Source: Panagrolaimus kolymaensis (Eukaryota > Nematoda > Chromadorea > Rhabditida > Panagrolaimidae). From it: DNA of 64,000 nt. Where the stretch lies: NCBI GenBank assembly GCA_028622995.1, contig JAJQJQ010000008.1, positions 2,542,001 to 2,606,000 on the forward strand, written 5' to 3'. Every line of letters begins with the position of its first letter. The stretch's first letter is position 1. The translations under genes and the position numbers were made by a program. Below, in pieces: positions 24,216 through 35,630 of this stretch. The notes beneath the pieces were generated by a model, which worked only from the letters and a program-made list of their open reading frames with translations, ran no database searches and was not told the origin of the DNA.

Positions 24216-25293
24216 CAGCCCTGTAAGCAAACCGACATTTTTGTAGGTTGAAACCGACAGTTGTCGGTTTAGACCGACAAATTTTTTTTCTCAGAAATGA
24301 TGAAATTATGAATGAATAATTAATTTTAAATTTTTCTGCGCTATTAATTTACTATAAAACACAATTTTGAGGTTGTCGGTCCAAACCGACACTTTTTGGG
24401 CCTTGTCGGTCCAGACCGACAGTTGTCGGTCTGGACCGACAGATGTTTTTTTGAACCGACAATAAATATTTTTGAAGGAGTTTCTCTATAAAATGATTAG
24501 AAAATACTTTAAAATTAATTTAAAACATTATAAAAACCATCCATGTATCAATATCAACCATTTATGGTATTTATTGTATATCGTGTGCTATTTTGGTGTA
24601 TTTTTGTGACTCAAAAAAATCAAAATCTTCAAAATCTAAATTTTTGGCTTAGAATCAATGATTATACACTAATTTGGGGGCGTAGAATCCGAATTTGAAG
24701 GCTGCGGGCCTAGATGTCTTTCTAGTTCTAGAGTTATGATTTTTTGAAATATGCAAATTTTGACTTCTCCAAAAAAAATTTTATGAGCAGGTCAAACATT
24801 TAAACTGTTATCAAATTCGGATTCTACGGCCCCAAATTAGTGTATAATCATTGATTCTAAGCCAAAAATTTAGATTTTGAAGATTTTGATTTTTTTGAGT
24901 CACAAAAATACACCAAAATAGCACACGATATACAATAAATACCATAAATGGTTGATATTGATACATGGATGGTTTTTATAATGTTTTAAATTAATTTTAA
25001 AGTATTTTCTAATCATTTTATAGAGAAACTCCTTCAAAAATATTTATTGTCGGTTCAAAAAAACATCTGTCGGTCCAGACCGACAACTGTCGGTCTGGAC
25101 CGACAAGGCCCAAAAAGTGTCGGTTTGGACCGACAACCTCAAAATTGTGTTTTATAGTAAATTAATAGCGCAGAAAAATTTAAAATTAATTATTCATTCA
25201 TAATTTCATCATTTCTGAGAAAAAAAATTTGTCGGTCTAAACCGACAACTGTCGGTTTCAACCTACAAAAATGTCGGTTTGCTTACAGGGCTG
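24216..25293. mobile_element. hAT-type foldback MITE, family 2, copy 2 (duplicated with the array)
   Basis: At exactly +10,729 from the first copy, with the same GCTTAAAC duplication (24208-24215, 25294-25301) and the same termini. It was copied as part of the tandem unit, not inserted independently. Confidence 0.95.
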
Positions 25294-25728
25294 GCTTAAA
25301 CAGTTATTTTACATCTATCAGAATCACCTTTTCGAAGTCATTCACATTAAATTTTTGAGAAATAAAAGAAAAAAGGGTGGCGAAGTTTAAATTTTTCTTT
25401 TTAACCCCGAAAGGCAAACTTAGATTTTTATGCTTGTAATAAGTCTATAAAATAACATTCAAATTATCTTATCCTATTATTCATTCAATTAAACAGTGGA
25501 GACTTAATTTTGCAACAAAAATTCGCGTTTATTTTCGAATAATTTGGGCAATAAAATTTTTTTACAAAAATCATATAATTATTATGAAAAATTTATTATG
25601 ACAAAATAAAATTATTGTTTTAAGAAAAAGAAATCAAAAAAATTAAAAGAAAATAGATTTTCAACATTTGAAATAATCAAAAATAAAAAAAAAATATTAT
25701 ACAATTTTAAAAAGAAATTTTAGAATGG

Positions 25729-27477
25729 CTAAATCACAAGTCTTTCCATGCTTATACAAATCAAATATTGTGTTTCCATCTTAATCAAGGTTTCAGTTAA
25801 TTTTATTTTTAAATTTGTCAAAACTTTTGATACATCAGAATCAATTTGAAGTTCTCCCATATTTTTACAAATTTTTTCGAGTTGAATGCTGAAAAAAATG
25901 TTTATTTCGTTAAAAAAAACAGAGATGTTGCCGACGATTATTTTTTGTTTGTAATTTTTTCTCTCAATATCTTACCTTAATTCTTGAATATTATTCAATA
26001 AAGTGCGAGAAATCTTTTCATCTCTTGAAAAATGGTTGAAATCTTTTTGAACCATGTCAACATAAGCAAAGAGGACCTTGTCAAGAGTTTTGGCAAACTC
26101 ATGCATCATAGCTTCAGAGAGTTCATGATCTGGACAATTTATCTAAAAAATAAATATTTCCGTTAAAATGTTCAATTTCAAAACCAAAGTTTATTTTTAC
26201 CTGCATTAAAAATTTATGAGTTTCATTAAGTTGAGTAAATATATCAACTACAGAGCTACTGCAATTTGCATGCTGAGAAATTTGGGGAAAGTTACTTGAT
26301 TTATCAAAATTATAAGCATTTCGAAGAATATCCATTGAATGTTCATCATTTTCATTCAACCATTCCATAATGAAAGGTACAAACCATTCAGAAAATTCAG
26401 GAATTGCTGATTTAAAATTGTTTAAATTTGCTATGTATTTTAAATAAAACTTTTTGACACGCAAGAATAAATTTAAGTAATCCGAAGTTTTATAAATTTT
26501 AGTTGTTGTTGCCTGATTTTCGAGAAATATTTTTAGATCGTTTTGATAAGCAATCCATAAAGTTTCAGCTGATAATTCACCGACATTAAGTTCATGGGAA
26601 AATTGATGGAAAATTGGAGTATAAATAAATTGGTCTTCTTCAATAATTTGTATTAGATCTTCAAGTAAATCTTTCCAAAACTCAATCGAATTATTTTGGT
26701 CGCCATTTTTTTCTACACATTTATTGAACATATATTCATAAGTTGTATAAAATTTGAAAAAAATACTCTTAGCTTAGATTAAAATTTGGGGATTCGAAGG
26801 TTTGGTTTTCATTCAAAAATGCAATTTAAAATTTGTGATGATTGAAGAATAAATCCATGCTCTTTTTTTAATAAGGAAAAATGGGAACACCAAAACTTGA
26901 ATCCAAGTTCATAAAATAAAAACTCACAAATTCAAAAACTTTTTCTGTAATTTGCGATTTATTGAAAAATTCCTTAATAAATTTAGCTAAGAAATCATCT
27001 GAGCCGTTGCGTTCCTAAAATTAATATTTTTTGATATTTTTAAAAATCTTTGTTGTATTCTCACTTTTAAATCTGTTGTTGTTTTCGTAGTTTCGCTGCC
27101 GGTTAGTTCCGTGGATGGCGTAGTTCCATCCAAAGCAGTGGAAGAATACTTTGAAGTTAATGCATATTTTTTACTGATATTAAGTGCATTAAAAACTGCT
27201 TTTAAAGTCAATAAACATTCATTTTTTGATTTGCACTTTTGGAATATATCGGTTTCAATTAAATATGCATCAGTGAACAATGAAAAATCCAATCCTATTT
27301 CAATGGTTTTAATTAATTCTTTTTCACTGAAACAAATTTATCTCATTTTTTAAATAAATTTTAATTTTTGGAAACTTACATTTCATAAACAATTTTATCG
27401 CGAAATATTTGTGATGGCCAATCTTCACTGCAAACAACAAGGTCCGAGTGGACGTCAGGCGTTTCTTGTTGTTGCAT
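25729..27477 (-). CDS. KIX-domain MDT-15-like protein, array copy 3
   Basis: Same structure as copies 1 and 2 (446 aa). One missense change was noticed at 26659: LLEYLI in the other copies reads LLEDLI here, in the helical region after the KIX domain. The KIX domain itself is unchanged. Confidence 0.67.
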
Positions 27478-28275
27478 TGTTGTAATCTTAGGAATGTTTA
27501 AAGTTTTTCTCAAGCAAGTTTGATTTTAACAATTTAAAAAGTACGCTGAAATTTAACCAATTTTAAGTTACGGAAAAACAAATCAAAAACAAGAATGTTT
27601 GAAACAAGTAAAAAGAAACAAATTCAATAAATTTCTGTTCTTCTTGCGGCAAGAAAAAAAAGATAGCAACCTAAAATAAAAAAGCATGCTATTGATTTTT
27701 ATCTTGGAAGCTGGCAGCTGGAAAAAATTGGCAATGCCACTATTTTTATGCATCCCCCCTCGCGGCACCCTCTTCCCTTTTCCTATAAGCTGCCACCCAC
27801 AGCTAAAACACTCACATGCAGAAAAAAAGGTAGTTTTCTCTTATTTTTTTTCATCCTCCTTTTTTGGTTGGAGATGGAAAAGATGCATGAACAACAAATG
27901 CGACGCGACATTAGTACCATGAAGGCTTCAAAAGTAAACAAAAAAAACATGTGCGCCCAGTGTCAGTCAGAGTAACAGCTAAAAGGCGCAAAATTAATCA
28001 ATAAATTAAGTTTGAATCCTTTTCTTTATCTCAAATTCTTTCCAAGAAAAATAGCTATTCTTGTGACCTGGATTAATTCAAATGATAGAACTCATGAAAA
28101 ATAAGGTCACTTTCTTCCTTCGAAAGTTCACTAAAAATATATCTCTAAGGGCAAAAAAAGAAATAAGAGGTTGGGCAGGCAGTCAGAAAAAAAAAATATA
28201 ACTTTATTCTTATTTTTTCCTAACTTATTTTTCATTTTCTATGCTCAATTGATTTGATCTAAAGCTGCTGAAATT

Positions 28276-29112
28276 ATGACTCCCAATTATTTTATCCATC
28301 CAAATCCCGCTGCTTTTGATGTCGTTGGTCATCAAAATTTTCCACTTCCATTTGGAATTATTTCTTATATAACTCAAAATCCAAAATCCGCCAATGGACT
28401 ATTAAATCTACAAAAAACTTGCAAATATTTTTTTCTCAAAAATAAAATAATTTTTTGTGATAAAGATTTTTGGCAAAGAAATAATGAATTGTATTGTTAT
28501 ACCATTCACAACCTTTATGGAAGAAAAATTTGTTTTGATGATTACATTAACAAATTTAAATTTTGGTTGGTTGAAGGTTTAACAAGTGATGGTAAAACTC
28601 CTTTACAAATTCCAAAATATATTTATCGTTGCACTCTTAATTATTTATATATTCCAAAACAAAATTTAACTTTGAATGAAATTGATTTTCTTATGGATGG
28701 CGGAAAGATTACTTGGTTGAATTTATGGAACACAAACATGACAAACAGCGATGGCGCTTTAGTTAGTTTGGATCAAATTCTTCTCAAAGTTCCGATTGTT
28801 GAACGTTTAGATTATTATTGCGAGGAAGAAATTTATACTAATGAAACCTTTGAAAATATAAAAATTTTAACACCAAACTCAAAATGGAATGAAGTCAAAA
28901 TTTTAATTACCAAAGTTTCCCCAAATATTGATATAACACTTTTATGCAATTTTATTCGAATGAATGCCACTGAAGAAACTTGTTATTCATTTCTTTTAAA
29001 AACCGATGATGGAAACAATGAATTATATGAAAAAATTGTTCAAGAAGCATTTGATAAAATTATTGAAAATTATGAAACTAAATATGTTAAACCTGAAATC
29101 TGTTTTGGTTAA
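28276..29112 (+). CDS. F-box-like protein, array copy 3, chimeric 3' half
   Basis: 278 aa. The first ~107 residues are the same as copies 1 and 2. From 28598 the sequence diverges at many bases (for example NMTNSDGALVSLDQ where the others read NIKNSNGVLVSIDK, and one extra residue, DDGNNE). The array's right boundary therefore falls inside this gene, with the 3' half preserved from an older paralogue. It keeps the F-box-like module (~22-53) and is uninterrupted. Confidence 0.72.
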   Translation: MTPNYFIHPNPAAFDVVGHQNFPLPFGIISYITQNPKSANGLLNLQKTCKYFFLKNKIIFCDKDFWQRNNELYCYTIHNLYGRKICFDDYINKFKFWLVEGLTSDGKTPLQIPKYIYRCTLNYLYIPKQNLTLNEIDFLMDGGKITWLNLWNTNMTNSDGALVSLDQILLKVPIVERLDYYCEEEIYTNETFENIKILTPNSKWNEVKILITKVSPNIDITLLCNFIRMNATEETCYSFLLKTDDGNNELYEKIVQEAFDKIIENYETKYVKPEICFG

Positions 29113-30426
29113 TCTTTTTTTGTCTTTTTGTAATTTTTTAAATTAAATTTTTTAAATAAAAATGTTTTTAGCGAACTCTATCATTTTCATAAAAACTATG
29201 TCATCTTTAAACAACTGATTGCTTTTTAAAACTGTGCGTACAAAAGTTGATCTAAATTTAAGAGCCTCGATCTTTTTTTGAAACAACTTCATTTTTTTAT
29301 GTGTGCTTAAATACATAACTGAAAGAGAAGGTACAAACAATATTAGTTTCCTAGTTGCTAAAAATTCATTTGACCTTTCTTCGAAAAACTTTCGCACTCT
29401 TACCCCAAGAAAATTATAAAAGAAGGTTAAAGTAAAGGGGGGCTAAAAAAGAGAATAAGACAAAAAAAAAGTTATGGAAACAAACATAATTGTTATTATT
29501 GACATAAAGAAAAGGTTGCTTTTTGATTAAAGAAAATAATGAAAATGAAGCTTCTTGGTAATTTTATATGTATAAAAACCATAAATTTAAATATGAATCT
29601 GTGTCGGGAATTACATCTTATTCTGAATTAACACTGGTTTCTTAAGGATAATTAAATTCCACTTTTCGCCGTTCTTGCTATTTAAAACTATAATAATATT
29701 TTAAATATTTTTTAGAACCGATTCTAAACAAAAAATAAAAAATCTGAAAAATTCTGTGCAGCTCGACTCTAAAATCTTTAAATTTACTCGCAGAGTCTCT
29801 CTTAAAGTATTCTATTAGAATTTTTTCATAAGCTTAAAAGCGATTAAAACTTTTTAAATATCTTCTTGATTTTATGCCAAAAATATTTTTGTCTGTCCTC
29901 TATGGTTTGTCACCGTAGATTTTATTGATTTTTTCTTCATTAATGGTCATTCATTTTTTAAAATGACAGGCTTACATAACAAAATACCAAATAGCCAATG
30001 CCATCGAACTTTGAAGGCAAATATGTCCATCCAAAAAAGAAATATCCAGAGCGTCATCTCTCATGCAATGATATTTTTCCATTTTTGGATTTTTACCTCA
30101 TTTTATGTAAAATTAAACTTTCTTTTTTTAATGCAATTAATTTAAATTTTACATCTTTTTAAAATTTCTTGATTCACATCATAATTTTTTTGATTTTTCC
30201 TGTTTTTTCTTTTACTTGTGCTTGAGTCACAAAGATTTTTTTTGTATTTTTTTTTCTATTTTTCTTTCTTTCTTTATTTTGTTACACACTTTCTTTCATT
30301 CGCTGAAAAGTGAATTTTGTATGCAGCTGGAAGTTAAGTAGTAAAAATTTTTTATAGATATATTTATTTCCATAAATTCTAATAACTTATAGCAAAAAAA
30401 TAAATAAACAAAACTTCACTAAAAAA
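29113..30426. other. Intergenic, no supported gene
   Basis: AT-rich. The first 150 bp keeps weak similarity to the 3' flank of the other F-box-like copies (ATTGCTTTTTAAAA, ACAAAAGT). The minus-strand 81-aa frame at 29152-29397 has no support. Nothing else was identified. Confidence 0.5.
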
Positions 30427-31245
30427 TTATGAAATTTCAACCCTGTCACTCAAATTGGATTCTAATTCTTCGAATGCAGCTTGCAATTTTAATTTGTATT
30501 CTTGAGAATTTTCCATTTTTATTGTGAAAATAAAGTTTGCCGTTCGATCCAAAAATCCACAGATGTGTCTGACAAATTTGCATAAAAGTGTAATATCAGC
30601 ATCAGGAGATAATTTCCAAATGCATAAATGAAAAGAGAATTGTTTTGTTTCAAATTTTTGTGTGCCCATTTCTTCAAAAGTTTCATTGGTAAATATTTCT
30701 TTTTCACAATTATAGTAAAAGTATCTAACCTTTGGTATTTTTTCCAAATATTCGTTAATCAAAAGAAAAGGTGCACTTTTGTTTAAATAATAATCAAAAT
30801 TTGTTATTTTTCCACCATCCATGAAAAAATTTGCTTCATTCAAAGTTAAATTAGTATTAATAATTGTTAAGGATTCAAGGCAGCAACGATAAATATAATT
30901 AGGAATTTTAAGTGGATATTTTTGATTCGTCCAGAAATTAGTCAATTCTTTCGTGAGCCAATATTTTACACCATTTTGTCCTGAAAGGGTAACATTTTTG
31001 AGTGCACCGATATATGTGAATTTGTGATGAATTAATTCATTATTTCCAAGCCAAGTTCTTTTATCCACAATAATTATTTTACTTTTAGCAAAAAAATATT
31101 TGCAAGTTTTTTGAAGTTTTAAAAGTCCAGTTGCAGAGAATGGATTTTGAGTGATAAAAGAAATAATTCCGAATGGAAGAGAAAAATATTGACGTTCAGG
31201 AAAATTAAAAATACTCAAATTTGTATTAACAAAACAATAATTCAT
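30427..31245 (-). CDS. F-box-like protein, diverged paralogue
   Basis: A single exon of 272 aa, same family as the gene at 6818. Near residues 16-52 are FPERQYFSLPFGIISFITQ and LLKLQKTCKYFF, and later NEANFFMDGGKI and LSPDADITLLCKFVRH blocks align in order with the array copies. It lies convergent with the third array copy. It appears intact. Confidence 0.7.
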   Translation of the reverse strand: MNYCFVNTNLSIFNFPERQYFSLPFGIISFITQNPFSATGLLKLQKTCKYFFAKSKIIIVDKRTWLGNNELIHHKFTYIGALKNVTLSGQNGVKYWLTKELTNFWTNQKYPLKIPNYIYRCCLESLTIINTNLTLNEANFFMDGGKITNFDYYLNKSAPFLLINEYLEKIPKVRYFYYNCEKEIFTNETFEEMGTQKFETKQFSFHLCIWKLSPDADITLLCKFVRHICGFLDRTANFIFTIKMENSQEYKLKLQAAFEELESNLSDRVEIS

Positions 31246-31478
31246 TTTTTCCCATACAATAAATATTAATAATATTTAGTAAACAAAAAAAAGAAGTTTA
31301 CATGAGCTGCAAAAAAAAAAGGCAAAGTGTAAATCTAAAGAAAGAGAAAAAAGGAATGAATGAAATAAATCAATAAATTATTTTTGTTTTTTTCCCTTCA
31401 TTTTCTTTTAGACCTTCAAGATATTTTTTTCTCTCTTCTTTCAGCGAAAGGTCAAATTTTTACTCGGGTTTTTCTAGT

Positions 31479-31682
31479 TTAGTTATGTAAGGAAGAAAGT
31501 TTGTATCGTTCAGAAAATTTATCAAAAACAAGCCATTTATCTTCCCAATTTTTTTTTCGATTATATTCTTCTTCAAGCTTTCTGATAAGTTTTGCATATG
31601 TCGAATCCACCGTACCATTCAATATTCCAGTAAAAATTATGGTTCTTAGTGATTTATTAAAATTGAATTTCATATTTAACAA
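31479..31682 (-). other. Possible coding remnant, weakly M1-aminopeptidase-like
   Basis: A 67-aa frame reading NFNKSLRTIIFTGILNGTVD and then a charged helix (YAKLIRKLEEEYNRKKNWED). The NGT turn followed by a helix is loosely like the C-terminal helical repeats of M1 aminopeptidases. No flanking exons were found, so if real it is a fragment. The remaining sequence between 31246 and 32159 has no gene. Confidence 0.22.
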
Positions 31683-31775
31683 AAACTCTAAAGAACATAA
31701 ACAACAACAAAAAGTGAATTAAATATAATTTCCGTTATAACTCAAGCCTTTGTTTTAAAAATAAAATAATCCGTA

Positions 31776-31885
31776 CTTGTTCGGTATAAGCACCCCGGGT
31801 TCTGGATCTTTCAGAATCCTTTTGGGTTCTGGATCTTTTAGATATTCTTAAAGATCCAGAACCCGGGGTGCTTATACCGAACAAG
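31776..31885. repeat. 110-bp GC-rich hairpin upstream of Hsp70-like D
   Basis: CTTGTTCGGTATAAGCACCC at the left is matched by its exact inverse at the right, continuing through CGGGTTCTGGATCTTT/AAGATCCAGAACCCG. The loop holds a second direct copy of GGGTTCTGGATCTTT. The right foot, ACCGAACAAGTGCCAAAT, is also found upstream of gene B (near 8018) without the hairpin, so the left arm looks like a local inverted duplication. Confidence 0.9.
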
Positions 31886-32159
31886 TGCCAAATAATCAAA
31901 GGATAAAATTAGGGCTATTATTTTTTTTCTCCATTTTCATTTTAAATTTTCATTTAATGGAACAAAAGAAATAGGAGGAAATAATCTTTTGTTATCTAAA
32001 AAAAATGAAGCCTGTTCTTTTCTTATGCAATGACTTTGCAGCAAAGAATGCTTTTTATGATAAAAACAAAAAACGTTTAAAAAACGATTTTACTTCTTAT
32101 TGATTTTTATATGTTTTGTTTGTTTATATTTTATAAACTTTTAACAATTAATTTTGAAA

Positions 32160-34627
32160 ATGTTTTTTCATGTTGGAATTGACCCTGATTTCGGTTACGC
32201 TGCAGTGTATAATGTAAAGAGTATTGGAACAAATCATTTTGAAATTACTACGGAAAGTATGTTTTTGAAGAATGCAAGCTTTGTAGAGATTTAAAAAAAG
32301 TTAATTATAGTCGACTATAAAAGAAAAAACGAAGACGTGGAAAAAATGTTTAAAGAAATAAAAATGAAAGTAAATGGAAAGCTTGGATATGCTTGTATTT
32401 ATTTGCATCAATGTTATGGAAATGAAATACGTAAAAGTTTTATTGAAAAAGGAAAAGAAATTGGATTTTTAAATGTTCAAACAATTAATTGGAATATGTT
32501 AATTTATTTAAACTATATTACACAAATAAGTCAAAGACCAATAAACGGTGATATTATTTGGATTCACTACTACGGAACAATATATATATGGAAGAAACTA
32601 AATCTTAAAGCAAAATTTGTAAAAAAATTTGAATTTGAAACCAGCGAAAAATTTAATGAAATAATGAAAAAAGAAAAAAGTAATAGTGGCAATGGAATAA
32701 ATCCAGATATTTTAATTAACGAAACGCATACTGCTCCTGATTTGACCATTATAAAAACTTCGTTTCCAAAATGTAAATGTTTTGAAACAAACAAGTGTTT
32801 GAATATTTCTGAAGCCGCTTTAATAAAAGGTGTAATATTTGCAAAAGATGAAGTAGAAGTATTAGATTTTGATGTGGAAGCCCAAATAGGCGAAGATATC
32901 GATGTTAAAATAAATGAAAATATAGTTATGTCAATAAATGAGTACGAATCGTTACCTTTTGAACAAACGGTGTCAACGCAAGATGATAGCGAAAAAGTTT
33001 TTAAAGTAGTTTCATTTTTTACATAATTTTCAAAAATGTGGTAACACTTTAGATATTTGTTTCTGGTAAGATTCGAGATGAACTAAAGGTATCTCGACCA
33101 ATAGGAATTTATAAACCATATGAAATTTTGGTAAAAATTGATGAAAATGGAATAATAAAAATTGAAAATGTTAAGTCCACCATCGATGTATGCTTAATAT
33201 ATTTAAAAAAAGCTTATTTAATTAAATTTTATTAGAATATTAAAAGACAGTTAGCAATAGAATACGCAGGAAAAGAAATAAATAAATCAGAATATTGGGT
33301 ATGATATTTTTCTAAAAAATCTAAATTTATCTTTTCGATAAATTTTAGATTTTTCAATATCAAAACAAAAATCCAGATCATTTTTTAACTTCATTTGAGA
33401 AGCCAAAGAAGATAACAACAAATGATTTTACAATGGGTATAGATCTCGGAACAACACGTTGTTTTACGGCTGTTAGTAGTAGAAATGGAATTAATATTAT
33501 AGCTCTTGGTAATACAGGAGAACGACCTCTTCCTTCATATGTGTCCTTTAGCAATAAAATTGAATTATGCGGTCAAATTGTTGTAAATCGATTACAACAA
33601 AATGCAAAATTTACGGCTTTTGATACAAAAAGAATTATTGGAAAAGATTTTGCTGATCTTAAAATAAACAAAATTTGGCCATTTAAAGTTATCAATGAAA
33701 AAAATAACCCATTAATTGAAATGGATGATGGAAAAGTTAAAAAAGCCCCCGAAGAAATAGCAGCGGTTTTACTAAAACATATAAAACAAAAAGCTGAAGA
33801 ATTTCAAGGAAAAGAATTGGATGAAGTTGTAATTACAATTCCAGCCGCTTTCAATCAAACTCAAAAAATGGCAACTCATGTTGCTGCACTTTTAGCAGGA
33901 TGGAAAACGGTGCATTTTTTAATGGAACCCATTGCAGCTTCAATTGCATATTTTATTGATCGACCTATTCCATCAAATTTTAATTTGCTTTTATTTGATC
34001 TTGGCGGCGGCACTTTGGAAATTTCTATATTTAAAATTGTAAAAGAAAAACTTAAGATTGAAGCCATCCATGGAGATGAAAATTTGGGTGGAAGAGATTT
34101 TGACAAATTGTTATTCGACCATTTTACAACCATTCTTGAAAAAAAATTTAATGTCAATGTTAAGAAAAATGATTCGAATAAGTATCGTTTAATGCAAAAA
34201 TCCATGGAAATTAAACATACTTTGTCATCAGAAACTGAAACAAGGTTAGTATTTTTAGGCGAAACACTTTAAGATTTAAATAGTTATTTTTAGTTTCGAT
34301 GTTAGTGAATTTAATAGCAAAGGTGATGAATTTTTACATATTACTCGACAAGAATTTGAAAAAATGGCATCTCATTTATTGAATCGCATTAAAGAAACTT
34401 TAATCGAAAGTTTATCCAAATCAAATTATATTTCATGTGATATAAATAAAGTGCTTCTTGTTGGTGGAGGATGTCGAATGCCGATGATAAAAACGTTTCT
34501 TTTAAATATGTTTAAAAAAGCTGAATTTTGTTCTGACGAACATCCCGATGAAATTGTTGCTATTGGAGCAGCCTATTATGCGTCGTTTTTAAAATCACAA
34601 AACAATTCTAATTGCTCCATAATGTAA
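32160..34627 (+). CDS. Hsp70-like double-domain protein D, CaaX C-terminus
   Basis: Six exons with the same phases as gene B: 32160-32256, 32311-33005, 33053-33187, 33236-33298, 33349-34244 and 34294-34627; 739 aa. The N-terminal pseudo-Hsp70 (VGIDPDFGYAAVYN start, IYLHQCYGNEIRKSFIEKG helix, LDFDV linker, ILVKIDENGIIKI beta domain) is followed by a canonical NBD from ~358: GIDLGTT, FDTKRIIG, LLLFDLGGGTLEI, NLGGRDFD and LLVGGGCRMP. It ends CSIM, a clear CaaX box. It lies outside the array and is diverged from B, so conservation of the fusion and of the CaaX end suggests selection. Probably ATP-binding, with farnesyl-dependent membrane association inferred from the motif alone. Confidence 0.88.
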
Positions 34628-35630
34628 TCAGATAAACTATATTTGCAAAAACTTTCGAACACTATCATTTAATAGAGTTAAAAATTGCTTAAGAATTGTG
34701 ATGCCACATTTATAAACACTTAGAGTTTCCGTTTAAAATAACAAATTTTATTTTGCTTTGAACTTTAGTTTACGAATAAAAGCCATTCTTTTGTTTATTA
34801 TTATTAGTAAAAAAATTGTTATTTTTCAACCTTTTGAGACACAATCATGATAAATCATTAGCAGAATCTAACTGATCCCAGCTTTCCAAAAATATAATTC
34901 TCTTCCTCTTTCTAATATTTTTATAATTATATGAATTTTGTAATTTTCTTATTCACTTTTTCATGTTAGAAATGATGTTAAAGTTTATTCGTAAAAATTC
35001 GAGGATTTGTTTTATGAAAATAATCTCACTGATTCTAGTGAGTTGCAGCAGATGGCTCTTTCAATAATTGATAGAAGTTTCCTTTGGCATCTGGTCAAAT
35101 CATCCTTTTTATTGTATCACTTAATCTCCATCTCACACGTTATCAGCTATGGAGTTTCAAAATTCGATTGAGAGCAGGTATACTAAAGGAAAAGTATTTT
35201 TTTGTATTTTCTTAACTTTTTATTATTAGCTTGTTTTTTATTGGATTTGTGCTGTGATAAACATTTTCAATTGTATTTTTTTAGACATACTCTTGCTATA
35301 TTTATGTTTGAGAAAAAAAAAGACATTCTTAAATGTTTTCGGTTTACCTTTCTTTTGGTAGTGAAACAACAAAATAACAAATAACCCAGACACTCATCAT
35401 TCAGACCCAAATAATAAAAAAGTTGTGAAGTGGCTACATTTTCGCTATTGAGTAATAGTTTGTCTGTCCATATCCATATTTATTAATCCCGTAATTGACC
35501 AATAAAATCATTTGTCTGCATTTTTCTTCAGTTTGTGAAGCTCAAAACTTGTATTTTTGAATATCATAGTCATTTTTATTTTTTGGATTGGAGTACATTT
35601 TTTTTTTGATCATTTGTATGGTAAACTAAA
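34628..35630. other. Intergenic, no gene seen
   Basis: AT-rich sequence with long T runs and short frames only. Nothing recognisable. Confidence 0.5.

Larger units (their letters stand above)
3023..28597. repeat. Tandem array, 10,729-bp period, about 2.4 copies
   Basis: All genes from the 3' half of gene A to the middle of the third F-box-like gene recur at exactly +10,729 and +21,458, except that the first junction lacks the 1,078-bp MITE. Each unit holds an MDT-15-like KIX gene (minus), an F-box-like gene, Hsp70-like B and Hsp70-like C. Identity starts inside the NBD exon of gene A (about 3023) and ends inside the third F-box-like gene (about 28597). Only scattered differences were seen between units: 10599 T vs 21328 A (Ile to Lys), 6979 C vs 17708 G (silent), 15930 A vs 26659 C (Tyr to Asp), and a patch near 3575-3600 that is specific to gene A. 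Confidence 0.95.

Noticed and set aside
29152..29397. Minus-strand 81-aa frame after the third F-box-like gene
   Set aside because: It overlaps sequence related to the non-coding 3' flank of the other F-box-like copies.
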